Source of the DNA: Hellea sp042093735
GTDB lineage: Bacteria; Pseudomonadota; Alphaproteobacteria; Caulobacterales; Maricaulaceae
Reading direction: 5' to 3'
Assembly (NCBI GenBank): GCA_042093735.1
Contig: JBELEM010000003.1
Coordinates: forward strand, 1 to 64,000
Length of the DNA stretch: 64,000 bases
Below are positions 34,819-44,338 of the stretch, in pieces (the first letter of the stretch is position 1; the number at the start of each line of letters is the position of its first letter). The position numbers and the translations under genes were made by a program. The notes beneath the pieces were generated by a model. The model saw only the letters and a program-made list of their open reading frames with translations, was not told the DNA's origin and searched no databases.

Positions 34819-37418
34819 GATGCCACTATATTGATTATTCGACCTGGCACAATGATGATTTTTTTGACTACTAAACCATCAATTGCTCTCGAAACCACTT
34901 CATCAGACAGTACCATTTTTTCAATATCGAAATTTGTTGTATTTAATGGAATAGAAATCTGGCTTTTTCTTTTTCCATTTATTTGTATAGGCATTATTTT
35001 ACTCTTTTCTACCAATAGTTCTTTGTCATATATTGGCCAGGGAGCACTATAACACAATCCCTCCCCCCCTATATGACTCCAGCACTCTTCTGCTAAATGA
35101 GGCATAAATGGAGCAAGAGTGCGGATTAATATACCTAAAGATTCAGCCCTTGCTTTATCGTTTGTGGTGTATTTCTTAAGCTCATTTGTTAATTCATATA
35201 TTTGTGCAACAGACGTATTGAATCTAAAACCTTCAATTCCTGCTGTTATCTTTTCGAGGGCTTTATGTGTAAACTTTCTAAGCTTCAATGCATCACCAGA
35301 AGCGTTAATATCAATGGAGAGCGGGTCAATGTTTTCTGAACTTTCTATAATTGACCATATCTTTTTAGAAAAGCGCCATGCTCCGATTACCCCAGACTCG
35401 GTCCACTCTACATCGCGCTCAGGTGGCGAATCAGACAAAACGAACCAGCGTGCAACATCTGCGCCATATGCCTCTATTATATCTTCAGGGTCCACAACGT
35501 TTTTTTTGGATTTTGACATTTTTATAACATCGCCCTTAATAACCGGTTTACCGGTATCAACGTTAATATATTTTCCGTCTTTCTCGCTTACGCAGGAGGG
35601 TAATATAAAGTTACCCTCATCATCTGAAAATGTAGCATGTGTCACCATACCTTGTGTAAAAAGCCCCTTAAAAGGCTCTCCTTTTGGAAGGTTAATTAAC
35701 TCGCAATCTCTTAAAGCTTTTGTAAAAAACCTTGCATATAGTAAGTGTAAAACTGCGTGCTCCACACCCCCTATATATTGATCTACGGGAAGCCAGTTAC
35801 TGGCTTTTTCTTTATCAATAGGCGTATTTGTGGAGTTGCCTCCAGCGAACCGTGCGAAATACCACGAGCTATCAGCGAATGTATCAAGTGTATCTGTTTC
35901 CCGCTCTGCTTTGCTTCCACACACAGAACACATAACAGGTTCTTCTTTTGAACCTTTTTTAAAGGTAGGGTGCCTATCCAACGGGTTTCCTGGGATAGTT
36001 AAATCTATGTTTTCATAAGGCAATAAAACAGGAAGCTCATTCTCTTTCACAGGTTGTGGCCCGCAAGTTGGGCACTTTATAACGGGTATAGGGCACCCCC
36101 AATAGCGTTGCCGGCTTACGCCCCAGTCCCTAAGCCTATAATTTACGGTGCCTTTACCTAGGCCCATATCCTCTATTTTTTGAATTGCCGCTGTAATACC
36201 GTCTATTTTATTTAAACCATTTAAAAACTTTGAGTTATATAGAACCCCTTCGCCAGTATAAGCTTTCTTATTTACTTTGAATGTTGACTTATTTTCTCCT
36301 TCAGGAAGAACTACCGGCAGAATATTGAGGTCATATTTTAAAGCAAAGTCTAAATCTCTTTGGTCATGAGCGGGGCAACCGAATATGGCACCAGTGCCAT
36401 ATTCCATTAAAACAAAATTTGCTATGTAAACAGGTATTGATAACGATTTATCAAATGGATGACTTACGCGAAGATCAGTTTTATAGCCAAGCTTTTCTGC
36501 GTTAGCTATTGCTTCTTCTGTTGTGCCTATTTTGTTACATTTTTTTCTAAAACTTGCTATTTTGGGGTTATCTTCTTGTAATTTTAACACAACTGGGTGG
36601 TCGGGTGATAGTGCTATAAAGCTTGCACCAAAAAGTGTATCTGGTCGCGTAGTAAACACCTCTACAGAGGAAATGTTATTAAGCTTAGTTTGGCCCTCAA
36701 ACTCAAACCTCATCTGAAGCCCCTTACTCTTACCTATCCAGTTTTCCTGCATGGTACGTACCTTCTCTGGCCATCTATCTAAGCTTTTTATTCCATCAAG
36801 AAGTTCTTCTGCATAATGAGTTATTTTAAAAAACCATTGGTCCATATCACGTTGTTCAATTATAGCACCGCTACGCCATCCTTTTCCGTCGATTACCTGT
36901 TCATTGGCTAAAACTGTGCTTTCAATAGGATCCCAATTAACTTTTGCTGTTTTACGGTAGACAAGACCTTTTTCCCAAAACTTTAGAAAAATAAGCTGTT
37001 GTTGCTTATAATAGTTCTCGTCAGAAGTAGCGAACTCCCGGCTCCAGTCTAAGGAGAATCCAAGTCGCTGCATTGGGGCTTTCATTGCTTTTATGTTGTT
37101 GTAAGTCCAGTCCTTTGGGTGGCCCCCTGATTCTTTAGCTGCATTTTCTGCTGGCATACCAAAAGAATCCCAACCCATGGGGTGCAAAACCTCAAACCCC
37201 TGTGCCTTTTTATAACGCGCAACAACATCTCCCATTGCATAATTACGAACATGTCCCATATGAATTTTCCCTGATGGATATGGAAACATTTCAAGGGCAT
37301 AATACTTAGGTTTATTGCTTGAGTTATCAGCGCAATATATGTTTTGACTATCCCATATGGATTGCCAGCGAGGCTCAACTTCAGCGGCATTATACCTAAC
37401 TTTAATGTCATCAACCAT
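34815..37418 (-). CDS. leuS: Leucyl-tRNA synthetase
   Basis: 867-residue class I synthetase that charges tRNA-Leu. The HIGH motif is MFPYPSGKIHMGHVRNY (about residues 45-60) and the KMSKS loop is VIKMSKSKKNVVDP. The CP1 editing domain includes FTTRPDTLFGASF and CPAHDQRD. The zinc-type knuckle CPTCG...CSVCG and the anticodon domain are intact. It is followed by lptE with a 4-bp overlap. No leader attenuator was found upstream. Confidence 0.98.
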   Translation of the reverse strand: MVDDIKVRYNAAEVEPRWQSIWDSQNIYCADNSSNKPKYYALEMFPYPSGKIHMGHVRNYAMGDVVARYKKAQGFEVLHPMGWDSFGMPAENAAKESGGHPKDWTYNNIKAMKAPMQRLGFSLDWSREFATSDENYYKQQQLIFLKFWEKGLVYRKTAKVNWDPIESTVLANEQVIDGKGWRSGAIIEQRDMDQWFFKITHYAEELLDGIKSLDRWPEKVRTMQENWIGKSKGLQMRFEFEGQTKLNNISSVEVFTTRPDTLFGASFIALSPDHPVVLKLQEDNPKIASFRKKCNKIGTTEEAIANAEKLGYKTDLRVSHPFDKSLSIPVYIANFVLMEYGTGAIFGCPAHDQRDLDFALKYDLNILPVVLPEGENKSTFKVNKKAYTGEGVLYNSKFLNGLNKIDGITAAIQKIEDMGLGKGTVNYRLRDWGVSRQRYWGCPIPVIKCPTCGPQPVKENELPVLLPYENIDLTIPGNPLDRHPTFKKGSKEEPVMCSVCGSKAERETDTLDTFADSSWYFARFAGGNSTNTPIDKEKASNWLPVDQYIGGVEHAVLHLLYARFFTKALRDCELINLPKGEPFKGLFTQGMVTHATFSDDEGNFILPSCVSEKDGKYINVDTGKPVIKGDVIKMSKSKKNVVDPEDIIEAYGADVARWFVLSDSPPERDVEWTESGVIGAWRFSKKIWSIIESSENIDPLSIDINASGDALKLRKFTHKALEKITAGIEGFRFNTSVAQIYELTNELKKYTTNDKARAESLGILIRTLAPFMPHLAEECWSHIGGEGLCYSAPWPIYDKELLVEKSKIMPIQINGKRKSQISIPLNTTNFDIEKMVLSDEVVSRAIDGLVVKKIIIVPGRIINIVAS

Positions 37419-37487
37419 AAAAACTCAATCAAGCTTTATTTGTATGTGTTTTTCTTAAAAAGAGCCCTAGATAAAATCGAATAATGT

Positions 37488-37964
37488 TTACTGGGCATCC
37501 ACTGTAGCAATATATAATTCTCTTGCACGTGTTAATATTGCATTTTCAATTTGTCTTGCTGTATCGGCATCTATAGATGCATCCTGCCAACTTCCTGAGA
37601 TACGTTTTTGTTTAAAAATTGAAGCCTTTAAAGCATCTGCTCGCAGATTAGTATCTAGAATATAAATGTTTGCTTTAAACCGTTCATTTGGCGCCTCTGC
37701 ACTTGCGTACCAGTCAGTAACTATAACCCCTCCGAATGGGTCAACTTGAGCAAGAGGCATAAAGTTTAAGGTTTCTAAGGACGCTCTCCACAAATAAGAG
37801 TTAACTCCCATATTTGGTGCATTTGCAGTGGCGGCTTTCCTGGCAGCAGCTTGTTTTTTTGAGCTACTTTTACCAGCACCTAATGACCCACACCCAACTA
37901 AAAAAATAGCAGCCATGGCTGATGTAACAATTAATTGGGAGGATTGTTTTTTCAATAGCTTCAT
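37488..37964 (-). CDS. DUF3576 lipoprotein
   Basis: 158 residues. The signal peptide ends in lipobox LVGC (Cys25), followed by a Ser/Lys-rich linker. The DUF3576 core is NSYLWRASLETLNFMPLAQVDPFGG, then VIVTDWY and ERFKANIYIL, with a C-terminal helix. The family is almost confined to alphaproteobacteria and usually precedes leuS, as here. Function is unknown; it is probably an outer-membrane or periplasmic protein. Confidence 0.9.
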   Translation of the reverse strand: MKLLKKQSSQLIVTSAMAAIFLVGCGSLGAGKSSSKKQAAARKAATANAPNMGVNSYLWRASLETLNFMPLAQVDPFGGVIVTDWYASAEAPNERFKANIYILDTNLRADALKASIFKQKRISGSWQDASIDADTARQIENAILTRARELYIATVDAQ

Positions 37965-38157
37965 AATGAGGCTCCAGTAACGACAAATTAAAGTGCCTTA
38001 TAACATTAAAATCGATTAGGCATAGCCTTCTGTACTTAATTTATTTTAAATTAACTACATTAAAAATTTTTATTTGTTATCTAGGTTAATTATAAATGAA
38101 GCTTATAAGATAGAAAGACAACTGAAGTGTTAAGTATCCAGGAAAGGAACAGGTAAA

Positions 38158-39495
38158 TTGCTTTTAAGGGCTATAATACTAACTTTAATGTTGTTATTTA
38201 ATGGGTTTTTTAATTTACCCGAAGCCCACCCGTATGAAACTAAACCTTCTAATTATACCAATGAAAGTTTATATATATACAAAAACACAATTAGAAAACT
38301 TGATAAAAAAAACAACTTGTGTATCGAAAGCCTGAAGGCGGACACCTGTAATAGTTTTAAAAAAATTGAAACTACCTTGAATGGATTCGCGCTAATTGGG
38401 ATTGATAGTTTACCAAATCTTAAGAATAAAAGTAACATTTATGGTAGAGCGCTAGTTAGTCTTGATGTAAATACTATCTCTAATAGCGGCATAGAGTATG
38501 GCAGCATAATTGAAGTTGTTGCTGATAAAAGGCCTATAGTAGACTCTAAACAAGAGCCAATACCTTTTTGTATAAACTCAGGAGTAGATTGTCTTAATGA
38601 AAACTCATTAACAGGACTGAATAATGGACATGAATCACAATTTTATTACAACAGAAACAATTTAAATAATAAATTACAAACGTCTTTAGAAACAGCATCT
38701 TTTTACCTTAGTTCACCATACGGCGACTTTTTTATTGGAGCCGATATGGGTGCGGCACACTTATTTTCAATAAGTAGCATTGACCTATATGATTCAACAG
38801 CATCGAGTGTTGCGATAGATTACACCGGTCTAAATTCAATAAGAACTAAAAATAACGTCACAGGCAAAGCAAAAAAAATAATTTATACAAGCCCCCGATT
38901 ATTAGGTGATAGCATAGGGGCTGGCCTTGAGTTTGGTGTTTCATACGCACCAAATTCTATTGCATGTGGTATCGAGTACTGCGAAAAAAAAACCAGAGAC
39001 TCTTCAGTAACAAGAGATAGACCAGACTTAAAAGACATAATAGAAATGGGTGTAGCAATAGATAGAAACTTTAAAAATAAAGTAATTTTTGAAGCAGCAA
39101 TGAGCTATGCATTTGCAAATAATATTAATATGACCAGCTCTTTTGACAACCTTAAAACTTGGAATATTAGCTCTAAAATCACTTACAATAATTTTACTTT
39201 TAACTCTTCATATTTAAGAAGTAACAATAGCCTTAAAGGAGGTAACTATAAAGCGCGTCATGGAGTTGCTTTATGGGAAAATGGAAGAATAGGGGTTTCA
39301 TTGTCATCTGGGGCTTCCCTTGATGAAAATATAAATAGAAAAACAAGCCATTCGTCAGTGGGGGTTTCTTATAAATTTGATGACTACATTTTAAGCACTG
39401 GGCTGCAGCGTGCTAAGCGAAGACAATTAATTTTTAATGAGCCTGACATCAATAAATCAATAAAACTATTCATACAGGGGGGGTATAAATTTTAA
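38158..39495 (+). CDS. Porin-like outer-membrane beta-barrel protein
   Basis: 445 residues from a TTG start preceded by an AGGAAAGGAACAGG tract. A signal peptide ends near residue 22 (NLPEAHP). The N-terminal 150 residues include Cys pairs. The rest alternates hydrophobic and polar strands as in Gram-negative porins, with GDFFIGADMGAAHLF and GAGLEFGVSYAP, and ends in an aromatic residue (GGYKF), the BamA recognition end. No closer family can be named. It stands alone and converges on thiE with a 4-bp stop overlap. Confidence 0.65.
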   Translation: MLLRAIILTLMLLFNGFFNLPEAHPYETKPSNYTNESLYIYKNTIRKLDKKNNLCIESLKADTCNSFKKIETTLNGFALIGIDSLPNLKNKSNIYGRALVSLDVNTISNSGIEYGSIIEVVADKRPIVDSKQEPIPFCINSGVDCLNENSLTGLNNGHESQFYYNRNNLNNKLQTSLETASFYLSSPYGDFFIGADMGAAHLFSISSIDLYDSTASSVAIDYTGLNSIRTKNNVTGKAKKIIYTSPRLLGDSIGAGLEFGVSYAPNSIACGIEYCEKKTRDSSVTRDRPDLKDIIEMGVAIDRNFKNKVIFEAAMSYAFANNINMTSSFDNLKTWNISSKITYNNFTFNSSYLRSNNSLKGGNYKARHGVALWENGRIGVSLSSGASLDENINRKTSHSSVGVSYKFDDYILSTGLQRAKRRQLIFNEPDINKSIKLFIQGGYKF

Positions 39496-40127
39496 AGACC
39501 AAAACTTATACCCGCTATCCCAGAGACGCCCACACCAATTAATTCATGAGCATTTTTTTTGTTTATACCCCCCATAGCGAAAACAGGGCAACAAAGGTTT
39601 TTCATTTTTCTCTTGAGGCCCTCAATGCCGATTGGGGGCCCCGCGCTAGGGCTATTACTTTGAAATACGGAAGATATTAATAACCCATCAAGTATGGCTA
39701 GATCGCTTTTATAAGAACCTGATTTTATACCTGCCATAGAGATAAGCCAGTCTGGTTTCTTGTCTCTCCAAGTATTGGGCGCCACTAACTCAGGATCACG
39801 TGAAAAATGAACGCCATCAGCGTTAACGGCAAGCGCCAGATTTGGATCGTTTCCAATTAAAAATTGGACTTTTTGTTTTAGAGTTAATTCCCTTAACCCC
39901 TCTGCTTTTTTTTGATACCCCATCTCACCAAAATGTCTATAAATAAGCGTTGATCCGCGGGGTAACTTTTTTATGGAACTGTTTATATCCACCATTCTTA
40001 ACGGGTCTGTTAATAATACTAAAGGAGATAACTTACTTGGGCTGTTGCGCTTTTTGTATAATTGTAAGGCTACATTTGAAACGATATTACTTTCATTATG
40101 ACTCCATTCAGGGTAATTAAGCTTCAT
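39492..40127 (-). CDS. Thiamine phosphate synthase-like protein (ThiE/TenI family)
   Basis: 211 residues from the ATG at 40127. The TIM-barrel ThiE pattern is LVLLTDPLRM, FLIGNDPNLALAVNADGVHF with the phosphate-side residues, GLLISSVFQSNSPSAGPPIG and CPVFAMGGINKKNA. It joins the thiazole and pyrimidine halves of thiamine, or is a TenI-like paralogue. Phosphate-loop residues look relaxed, so the exact activity is uncertain. The chosen start overlaps the divergent yggS start codon by two bases. A longer frame to 40214 would run into yggS. Confidence 0.75.
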   Translation of the reverse strand: MKLNYPEWSHNESNIVSNVALQLYKKRNSPSKLSPLVLLTDPLRMVDINSSIKKLPRGSTLIYRHFGEMGYQKKAEGLRELTLKQKVQFLIGNDPNLALAVNADGVHFSRDPELVAPNTWRDKKPDWLISMAGIKSGSYKSDLAILDGLLISSVFQSNSPSAGPPIGIEGLKRKMKNLCCPVFAMGGINKKNAHELIGVGVSGIAGISFGL

Positions 40128-40800
40128 GAGTGATACGCTTCCTATTTCACATAAAAGAAAGTTAATTATAGAGCGTATGGATGCGTCTGCCAAGCGCGCA
40201 GGTTTAAACAACAATCAAGTATTAACGGCAGTATCCAAAATGCAGCCAGATTTTAAAATTAAAGAAATAATATCTGCTGGTCAAAAAGTTTTTGGGGAAA
40301 ATCGTGTGCAGGAAAGCCAGATTAGGTGGGGCAAAACCTTCAAATATATTCGAAAAGATGTTGAGTTAAGATTAATAGGCCCACTTCAGAGCAATAAAGC
40401 TCTCGATGCAGTAAAATTATTTGATGTGATTGAGACACTTGATAGAATGAGCTTAGCAAAAGCACTAGTAAGGGCTGCCGATAAACACGGAAGCCTACCC
40501 AAGCTATTAGTCCAAGTTAATACGGGCGAAGAAAAACAAAAATCAGGGGTGAGTGCGAGTCGTCTACCATTATTTCTTTCCGAATTAAAAAAAGAATATA
40601 ATATAAAGCCAGCCGGTTTAATGTGCATACCACCATTAAAGGAAGCGGCATCACCACATTTCTGGTTTTTGAAAAAGCTAACCGAAGATTATGGAATGGA
40701 GGCAACGTCAATGGGCATGAGTAACGACTTTGAAGTCGCAATTGAAATGGGCGCCACTCATGTAAGGGTTGGCTCAGCTCTTTTTGGTTCCCGAATTTAA
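40126..40800 (+). CDS. YggS-family PLP homeostasis protein
   Basis: 224-residue single-domain alanine racemase-fold protein that binds pyridoxal phosphate. The Lys in LTAVSKMQ is the PLP-binding residue (about 37), followed by FGENRVQES and LIGPLQSNK. The C-terminal SMGMSNDFEVAIEMGATHVRVGSALFG is the family signature. It balances PLP and amino-acid pools rather than catalysing racemisation. Start codons of this gene and thiE overlap. It ends exactly where the convergent L,D-transpeptidase ends. Confidence 0.95.
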   Translation: MSDTLPISHKRKLIIERMDASAKRAGLNNNQVLTAVSKMQPDFKIKEIISAGQKVFGENRVQESQIRWGKTFKYIRKDVELRLIGPLQSNKALDAVKLFDVIETLDRMSLAKALVRAADKHGSLPKLLVQVNTGEEKQKSGVSASRLPLFLSELKKEYNIKPAGLMCIPPLKEAASPHFWFLKKLTEDYGMEATSMGMSNDFEVAIEMGATHVRVGSALFGSRI

Positions 40801-41322
40801 TTAGGGAGTAATAGATAGTTTTGTGCCATTTTTTATTAAAGGTAATAGTTTGGACATAACTAATGGTTCAATAGCAACACACCCTTGTGTTTTCCTTTTG
40901 TTAATTTGGCTTAGATGTATGAAGATAGCACTTCCTAAGCCTGCAACCGGAGGGCTGTCATTATGATTTATAACTAGTATTATATCATAGGCTCTGTCTT
41001 CCCTCCATAATCGTTCATGACTTTTGTTATGCGGTAACCGTATGTATCTATTATAAGACACATCCATAGTATCATCAGACCAACCATCATTTTTATTTAT
41101 TGAAATAAAATTTAATGCAGAGTGTGGCTTTGGTACTCGATCTTTACGATAAAACCCAAAACGTATTTTATAATTGCCAATCGGAGTTTTTTTATCACCC
41201 TCGGCCCCTTTAGTATAATGAATGCCTCCCTCTATTCCGAGTTGGCATGGATAACTGGCCTTATTAAAATTGATGGTGCTATCAGAAATTTTTACACAAA
41301 TTTCTAAATTGTCTATCTGCAT
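40801..41322 (-). CDS. L,D-transpeptidase (YkuD) domain protein
   Basis: 173 residues consisting of one YkuD catalytic domain. The active site is AIFIHLSQINKRKTQGCVAI, with His and the nucleophilic Cys of the T-Q-G-C motif. It forms or trims 3-3 peptidoglycan cross-links, or attaches lipoproteins. No signal peptide is visible, so export or the real start is unclear. It is divergent from the response regulator gene, a pair I have seen together in related alphaproteobacteria. Confidence 0.88.
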   Translation of the reverse strand: MQIDNLEICVKISDSTINFNKASYPCQLGIEGGIHYTKGAEGDKKTPIGNYKIRFGFYRKDRVPKPHSALNFISINKNDGWSDDTMDVSYNRYIRLPHNKSHERLWREDRAYDIILVINHNDSPPVAGLGSAIFIHLSQINKRKTQGCVAIEPLVMSKLLPLIKNGTKLSITP

Positions 41323-41403
41323 TTTATCTAGCCTTAATTATTTTATAAATTGTATTAGATAGAAGTTTCTATATATTGTCACTACCGTGGTGGAGCAGAG
41401 CCT

Positions 41404-42108
41404 ATTAAAAAGCGAATTTTATTAGTCGTTAAAGATCAATACTTAGAAGAAGAACTTTTGGAGCATTTTTCTACTACAGGAGAATTTGATGTGTTCTTAA
41501 TTCAGGAACAAAGGAAGACACTATCAACTACAAGTATATATGATATTGTGATTATTGATGAGCAACCTTTAGTTGATAATGAGTCCATACAAAAACAGCT
41601 ACAAATAAACACTGAAACTTCGATTCCTTATATAATTTTAAGCAATACAGATAAACTAACAAAAAACACTACAAGTGGCTTAACGATGAGGTATTTAATA
41701 CTTAAGAAGCCGTTTCGGTTTGTTACTCTATTGGCAAAAGTTAGAACAGAAATAAGTCGATTTAAAAAAAACAATGACCTTATTTACAGAATGGGTCCTT
41801 ACGAGTTTTACCCAATTAAAGGCCTATTAAAGCCAGCCTCTCTTATAAATAAAAAAAAATTACGGAGCATTAAGTTAACTGAGAAAGAAACTAGTATATT
41901 AAATTATCTTTTAAGATCGGAGGGCGGCTTTGCTTCTCGCGCAGAGCTGTTAGAAGTCATATGGGGATATAAATCTGGCATTACTACTCACACATTAGAA
42001 ACTCATATTTATCGTTTAAGAGAGAAGCTTAAGCCAAAGGCCTCTAAATTTATTTCTATAAAAACCTCAAAAGATGGATACAGTGTGGTTTTACAGGCGG
42101 GCAATTAA
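41404..42108 (+). CDS. OmpR/PhoB-type response regulator (start codon uncertain, possibly ATT)
   Basis: About 234 residues if read from ATT 41404. The receiver domain opens with KKRILLVVKDQYLEEELL and carries the phospho-Asp in YDIVIIDEQ and the switch Lys in LILKKPF. The winged helix runs from about residue 160 (LTEKETSILNYLLRSEGGFASRAELLEVIWG, then HTLETHIYRLREKL). The usual acidic pair is reduced, so phosphorylation may be weak. A later TTG at 41458 would cut off strand 1, so I reject it. GGAG stands 8 bp before the ATT. The alternative is a lost base in the A5 run that would restore a GTG start at 41387. Confidence 0.8.
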   Translation: MKKRILLVVKDQYLEEELLEHFSTTGEFDVFLIQEQRKTLSTTSIYDIVIIDEQPLVDNESIQKQLQINTETSIPYIILSNTDKLTKNTTSGLTMRYLILKKPFRFVTLLAKVRTEISRFKKNNDLIYRMGPYEFYPIKGLLKPASLINKKKLRSIKLTEKETSILNYLLRSEGGFASRAELLEVIWGYKSGITTHTLETHIYRLREKLKPKASKFISIKTSKDGYSVVLQAGN

Positions 42109-42116
42109 TAAACAAT

Positions 42117-42749
42117 TTGGGGCTTTTTATCTTTATAGCTTATATTTTAATCGTATCAGGACTAGTAGTATCTGAATATTATAATTTCAAAGTTGGTGAA
42201 TATATATTTAAACCGGTAGCGGCATTAAGCTTCGTGTTTATTTCATTTAAACTTGGGGCACTTGAAAGTGGCTATGGCTGTTTAATTTTGTTTTCACTGG
42301 CGTTATGTGCTGTAGGGGATATATTATTACTTAACAGAAAATTAAAAATTTCTTTTTTTTGTGGAATGCTTGTTTTTGCAATTGCGCATCTATTATTCTC
42401 ATTAGCATTTATCAAAAGCAGTACGTTTGACTTTGCCTCATTAGTTACATTTTTACCATTAATTATGATATTAGGATGCATAAACTTTATGTATTTACTA
42501 CCTAGAGTGCCGCATAAATTTAAACCTTTTATATTACTTTATGGTTTAGCTATATTTATGATGATTACTTCCGCTTATACCTTTATGTACGAACAAAAAC
42601 TTATCTTAATAGCAGCCACATTTTTTGTTTTATCAGATATTTTTGTTGCTAAGGATCGTTTCATAAAGCGCTCAACGAAAAATGCTTTATTGATTACTCC
42701 TCTATATTTTGCGGCCCAGGGATTATTTGCCTTCAGCGTTTCAGTTTAG
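42117..42749 (+). CDS. YhhN/TMEM86-family membrane protein (lysoplasmalogenase-like)
   Basis: 210-residue integral membrane protein with about seven to eight helices. It has the YhhN signature FKPVAALSFVFISFKLGAL, the ALCAVGDILLLNR segment with its conserved Asp, and the late FVLSDIFVAKDRF. Animal TMEM86B cleaves lysoplasmalogens; the bacterial role is uncertain. It starts with TTG 8 bp after the regulator's stop, with no strong ribosome site, which hints at coupled translation. It overlaps the xthA stop by 4 bp. Confidence 0.85.
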   Translation: MGLFIFIAYILIVSGLVVSEYYNFKVGEYIFKPVAALSFVFISFKLGALESGYGCLILFSLALCAVGDILLLNRKLKISFFCGMLVFAIAHLLFSLAFIKSSTFDFASLVTFLPLIMILGCINFMYLLPRVPHKFKPFILLYGLAIFMMITSAYTFMYEQKLILIAATFFVLSDIFVAKDRFIKRSTKNALLITPLYFAAQGLFAFSVSV

Positions 42750-43573
42750 ATTAAATTTAAAATCTGGGTCATTGGAACGTGATCGCTTGGCTTTGGCTCC
42801 CAAATTCTACATGGAGTATGAATAATATGCCCCTCTTTGCCCGAATACTCTATAGCCTTTTTTAAATCTGAGCTTACCCATATATGGTCAAGGCGCCGCC
42901 CCCTATTGCTTTCAAGGGGGTTTCTCCCCCTATAACTCCACCAACTAAACAATTTATCTTCATCATTATATAAAGCCCTCGAACAATCAATAAAGTTATG
43001 TGCTTTTTGTAAGCCTTTAAGAATAGAAACCTCGACCGGAGTGTGACTTACAACTTTTAAAAGTTGTTTATGATTCCAAACATCATTTTCGTGTGGCGCT
43101 ATGTTGAAGTCCCCAACAAGGACTTGCGGGCTAGGCACTTTTTTATACCGCATAGAGAAATAAGACCTCATATTTTCAATAAAATCTAATTTATGCTTAA
43201 ACTTTTCATTTTCTTCAGGGTCGGCGATATCACCCCCTGCAGGTATATAAAAATTATGAAACTCAAAACTTAAACTTTTATGTGACACCAATGTGCTCAC
43301 ATGGCGCGAGTGACCTAATGGACAAAACTTGGTGTTTAGGCGCTGAAGGGGAAGTTTTGAAATAGTTGCTGCCCCATGATAGCCCTTCATACCGTGAACC
43401 TCTATATATTTATAGCCTGCATTAATGAAGGGTTCTTTTGGAAACAAATGTGTTTCGCACTTTATTTCTTGTAGACCCAAGACATCGGGCGATTCCTCTT
43501 TTAAGAAGCGTAAAACTTGGTCTATTCTTAACCGAACTGAATTTATATTCCATGTTGCAAGCTTAATTTGCAT
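42746..43573 (-). CDS. xthA: Exodeoxyribonuclease III
   Basis: 275-residue AP endonuclease and 3'-5' exonuclease for base-excision repair. The family marks are TWNINSVRLR, VLGLQEIKCE with the metal-binding Glu, the GYHGAATISKLP loop, VGDFNIAPHE, RGRRLDHIWVS and the C-terminal SDHVPM with the catalytic His. It stands beside lolA on the same strand, an order also seen in other alphaproteobacteria. Confidence 0.96.
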   Translation of the reverse strand: MQIKLATWNINSVRLRIDQVLRFLKEESPDVLGLQEIKCETHLFPKEPFINAGYKYIEVHGMKGYHGAATISKLPLQRLNTKFCPLGHSRHVSTLVSHKSLSFEFHNFYIPAGGDIADPEENEKFKHKLDFIENMRSYFSMRYKKVPSPQVLVGDFNIAPHENDVWNHKQLLKVVSHTPVEVSILKGLQKAHNFIDCSRALYNDEDKLFSWWSYRGRNPLESNRGRRLDHIWVSSDLKKAIEYSGKEGHIIHTPCRIWEPKPSDHVPMTQILNLI

Positions 43574-43604
43574 ATAAATAACCTTAGTAAAACTGATTTG
43601 TTCG

Positions 43605-44267
43605 TTAATTATTTTTTCTTGTTTTCCTCTTTCTTTTTTCTCTTGTGAGAAATAAGCGCGGATTTAATATTTTTGGATATCTAATATCTGTGAGTTTAAC
43701 ATAAGTTGGGCTTTTTGAGCCATTTATAATACTCCAGCCTTTTATTCGTAATTTATTTGCATCGAGTATAATAGTTAAAACTCCAATTGCCTCATCAGAT
43801 GGATCAGCAATGCTAATATACCACTCTTTTTCTTTTTTTATAAGACCGGTTACTTTCACGTCCTTGTCGAGGTTAATATTCTTTTTCAAGAAGTAGTATA
43901 TTGGGGTCGACGATAGGGGAATGCGATCTGTTGTGCCTAGATTTTCGTCCTTTTGTATTAGACTTACTCCGTCAGAAATAATTAAAAATGAGTTGGGGCT
44001 ATCATATTCTATACGTAATTTCCCTGGTCTATTTATAAATAAATTTCCAGCCATAATAGATCCGTCAGGAGCATATTGTACAAATCTTCCTTCTATGTGA
44101 ATAGTGGAATTCATTGCGTTGTTTATTAGTTCTAGGTCTGAGGTTAAATTTTTAACATCAGTAAAAGGTGCCGCAGGGTTAGACTCTTCTATCTTTCGAG
44201 TTATCTCACCGGATGACGGAAAAGTTATTAAAGTGAAATATGCTATGAAAAATAATAACTTATACAT
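43605..44267 (-). CDS. lolA: Outer-membrane lipoprotein carrier LolA-like protein
   Basis: 220-residue periplasmic protein with a signal peptide (about residues 1-20, SSGEIT). The half-barrel pattern includes IEGRFVQYAPDGSIMAGNLFINRPGKLRIEYDS, SDGVSLIQKDENLGTTDRIPLSSTP and LTIILDANKLRIKGWSIIN. LolA carries lipoproteins from LolCDE to the outer membrane, consistent with the many lipoproteins here. The C-terminus is a lysine/arginine-rich tail. It is co-directional with xthA, 31 bp apart. Confidence 0.88.
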   Translation of the reverse strand: MYKLLFFIAYFTLITFPSSGEITRKIEESNPAAPFTDVKNLTSDLELINNAMNSTIHIEGRFVQYAPDGSIMAGNLFINRPGKLRIEYDSPNSFLIISDGVSLIQKDENLGTTDRIPLSSTPIYYFLKKNINLDKDVKVTGLIKKEKEWYISIADPSDEAIGVLTIILDANKLRIKGWSIINGSKSPTYVKLTDIRYPKILNPRLFLTREKRKRKTRKNN

Positions 44268-44338
44268 CCTGTGAGACTATATGAAATTTTACATGCTTTC
44301 TACCAGATTTTCTTATGGAAAGCCGTTATTACTTATAT

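Noticed and set aside
39792..39807. A further parS-like sequence (ATCACGTGAAA core) within the thiE-like gene
   Set aside because: Only about 12 of 16 positions match and the left half is lost; likely chance.
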